Shown: in pieces, positions 62,950 through 64,000 of the stretch | How positions within the stretch are numbered: the first letter of the stretch is position 1 | How the letters are laid out: every line of letters begins with the position of its first letter | Position numbers and translations under genes: made by a program | Notes under the pieces: generated by a model | Database searches by the model: none | What the model was told of the DNA's origin: nothing | Seen by the model: only the letters and a program-made list of their open reading frames with translations | Assembly (NCBI RefSeq): GCF_009601505.1 | Contig: NZ_WITC01000017.1 | Coordinates: 124,001-188,000, forward strand | Source of the DNA: Sinorhizobium terangae | GTDB taxonomy: Bacteria; Pseudomonadota; Alphaproteobacteria; Rhizobiales; Rhizobiaceae | DNA length: 64,000 bases | Direction of reading: 5' to 3'

Positions 62950-63969
62950 ATGCCCAATTACACCAAGTTGCTTCGCCGGCTGGCGATTACGGCGATGGCC
63001 GCGGCTTTGCCGTTCGCCGCTCATGCCGCCGAAAAGACTCTGACGATCTATACCTATGAGAGTTTCATCAGTGAATGGGGGCCTGGCGCGAAAGTCGCCG
63101 AGGCTTTCGAGAAAACCTGCGGCTGCGACGTCAACTATGTCGGCGTCGCCGACGGCGTCGAGCTTCTGACACGATTGAAGCTCGAAGGCGAGCAGTCGAA
63201 GGCGGACATCGTGCTCGGCCTCGACACCAACCTCGTTGCGGAAGCCAAGGCGACCGGCTTCTTCGTCCCGCACGGTCTCGACACCGCAGCTTTGAAAGTT
63301 CCGGGCGGCTTCTCGGACGACACCTTCGTTCCCTATGACTACGGCCATTTCGCCGTGATCTACGATACCGAAACCTTGAAGAACCCGCCGAAGAGCTTGA
63401 AGGAACTGGTAGAGGGCGATCCTTCGCAAAAGATCGTCATCGAGGATCCGCGCACCTCGACACCGGGCCTCGGGCTGCTGCTCTGGGTGAAATCGGTTTA
63501 CGGCGATGAGGCGGCCGCCGCCTGGGCCAAGCTCAAGGACCGGGTGCTGACCGTGACCCCCGGCTGGTCGGAAGCCTACGGCCTCTTCACCAAGGGCGAA
63601 GCACCGATGGTGCTGTCCTACACCACCTCACCGGCCTACCACATGGTGGCGGAAAACACTGAACGCTATCAGGCCGCTCCCTTCGCCGAGGGTCACTACA
63701 TCCAGATCGAAGTGGCCGGCGTGACGAAGAACGCCAAGGAGCCGGAACTCGCCAAGAAGTTTCTGGCCTACATGACCGGCCCGGAATTCCAGTCGATCAT
63801 TCCTACGACCAACTGGATGATGCCGGTTGCGGCGACCAAGGAACCCCTGCCGGACGCCTTCGGCAAGCTCGTCACCCCGCAAAAGACATTCCTGATGTCT
63901 TCCGAGGAGGTCGCCGCCAACCGCAAGGCCTGGATCGACGAATGGCTGGCGGCCATGAGCAAGAACTGA
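62950..63969 (+). CDS. thiB: Thiamine ABC transporter substrate-binding protein
   Basis: ThiB is the periplasmic thiamine/TPP-binding protein of the ThiBPQ importer. The 339-residue protein has a signal peptide (residues 1-26, ending AHAAEK), [16 protein letters not shown] near 29-44, [18 protein letters not shown] near 58-75, and [12 protein letters not shown] with conserved aromatic and acidic ligand residues. The ATG at 62950 has GGGAGAGAGG upstream; a GTG at 62941 is a three-codon-longer alternative. Its riboswitch makes import respond to TPP. Confidence 0.95.
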   Translation: MPNYTKLLRRLAITAMAAALPFAAHAAEKTLTIYTYESFISEWGPGAKVAEAFEKTCGCDVNYVGVADGVELLTRLKLEGEQSKADIVLGLDTNLVAEAKATGFFVPHGLDTAALKVPGGFSDDTFVPYDYGHFAVIYDTETLKNPPKSLKELVEGDPSQKIVIEDPRTSTPGLGLLLWVKSVYGDEAAAAWAKLKDRVLTVTPGWSEAYGLFTKGEAPMVLSYTTSPAYHMVAENTERYQAAPFAEGHYIQIEVAGVTKNAKEPELAKKFLAYMTGPEFQSIIPTTNWMMPVAATKEPLPDAFGKLVTPQKTFLMSSEEVAANRKAWIDEWLAAMSKN

Positions 63970-63976
63970 GGCCAGC

Positions 63977-64000
63977 TTGTCCGCTGCGGCCGAAAAACGG
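63977..64000 (+). CDS. thiP: Possible start of thiP, cut by the window edge
   Basis: TTG at 63977 with GAGG upstream starts an open frame (MSAAAEKR) directly after thiB, where the thiamine permease gene thiP normally lies. Only eight codons are visible, so this rests mostly on position. Confidence 0.35.

Overview
The window is a 64 kb stretch of chromosome from an alphaproteobacterium of the order Hyphomicrobiales, most likely Sinorhizobium/Ensifer. The genus call rests on several things seen together. The DNA is GC-rich. A SAM-II riboswitch precedes metA and a ybhL-type leader RNA precedes a BAX-inhibitor gene. Many RIME-type intergenic palindromes are present. The gene content also fits: glnK-amtB, ftsK, a lolA-like gene and xth; leuC and leuD apart; ffh-chorismate mutase-rpsP-rimM-trmD; dapF-mtaB-ftsY; ccmABCDG; acnA. 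I see no rRNA, tRNA, CRISPR array, insertion sequence, prophage or other transferred island. This is core chromosome with repeat-rich gaps.

Layout. 1-4.3 kb: metA (partial) with its SAM-II leader, a leuD-ridA-moxR run, a small membrane protein, and a CitE-like lyase with a DUF1737 gene. 4.3-8.6 kb: a UbiH-type hydroxylase, tesB, and the nitrogen genes glnK-amtB behind a sigma-54-like site. 8.7-13.4 kb: ftsK (with a CtrA-box-like site), a LolA-like carrier and exonuclease III. 13.6-19.8 kb: a cyclic-nucleotide-binding protein with a CenR-like response regulator, an L,D-transpeptidase, a SixA-like phosphatase, leuC, and an amino-acid permease with its binding protein. 20-25.4 kb: rplS, a TSUP transporter, and trmD-rimM-rpsP-chorismate mutase-ffh. 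25.6-33.6 kb: an isochorismatase-like protein, a MarR regulator and an MBL-fold hydrolase; then dapF-mtaB-ftsY and ispZ-DUF2585. 33.8-41.5 kb: ccmGDC and ccmBA, acnA, DUF1223 and DUF2794 proteins. 41.7-50.5 kb: a GNAT enzyme, a BI-1 family protein, a YbbAP-like ABC exporter divergent from a TesA-like esterase, thpR, a low-molecular-weight phosphatase, phhB, and DUF1232 and IalB-like proteins. 50.8-64 kb: rlmN, a TrpXYZ-type ABC importer, a LysE exporter, argG, a MarR-regulated Bcr/CflA pump, uup, thiamine pyrophosphokinase, a GNAT enzyme, and the TPP-riboswitch-controlled thiB at the right edge.

The most unusual structure is in ftsY. The acidic N-terminal region contains palindromic repeats read in frame and a 119-residue (357 bp) tandem duplication whose period starts and ends at those repeats. 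In trmD the last codons and the stop lie inside a different palindromic repeat. The ribosomal proteins L19 and S16 both carry Ala/Glu-rich tails, and Ffh has a Gly/Leu/Pro-rich tail. Two perfect TTAA-N7-TTAAC sites, upstream of ftsK and of thpR, suggest cell-cycle control by CtrA.
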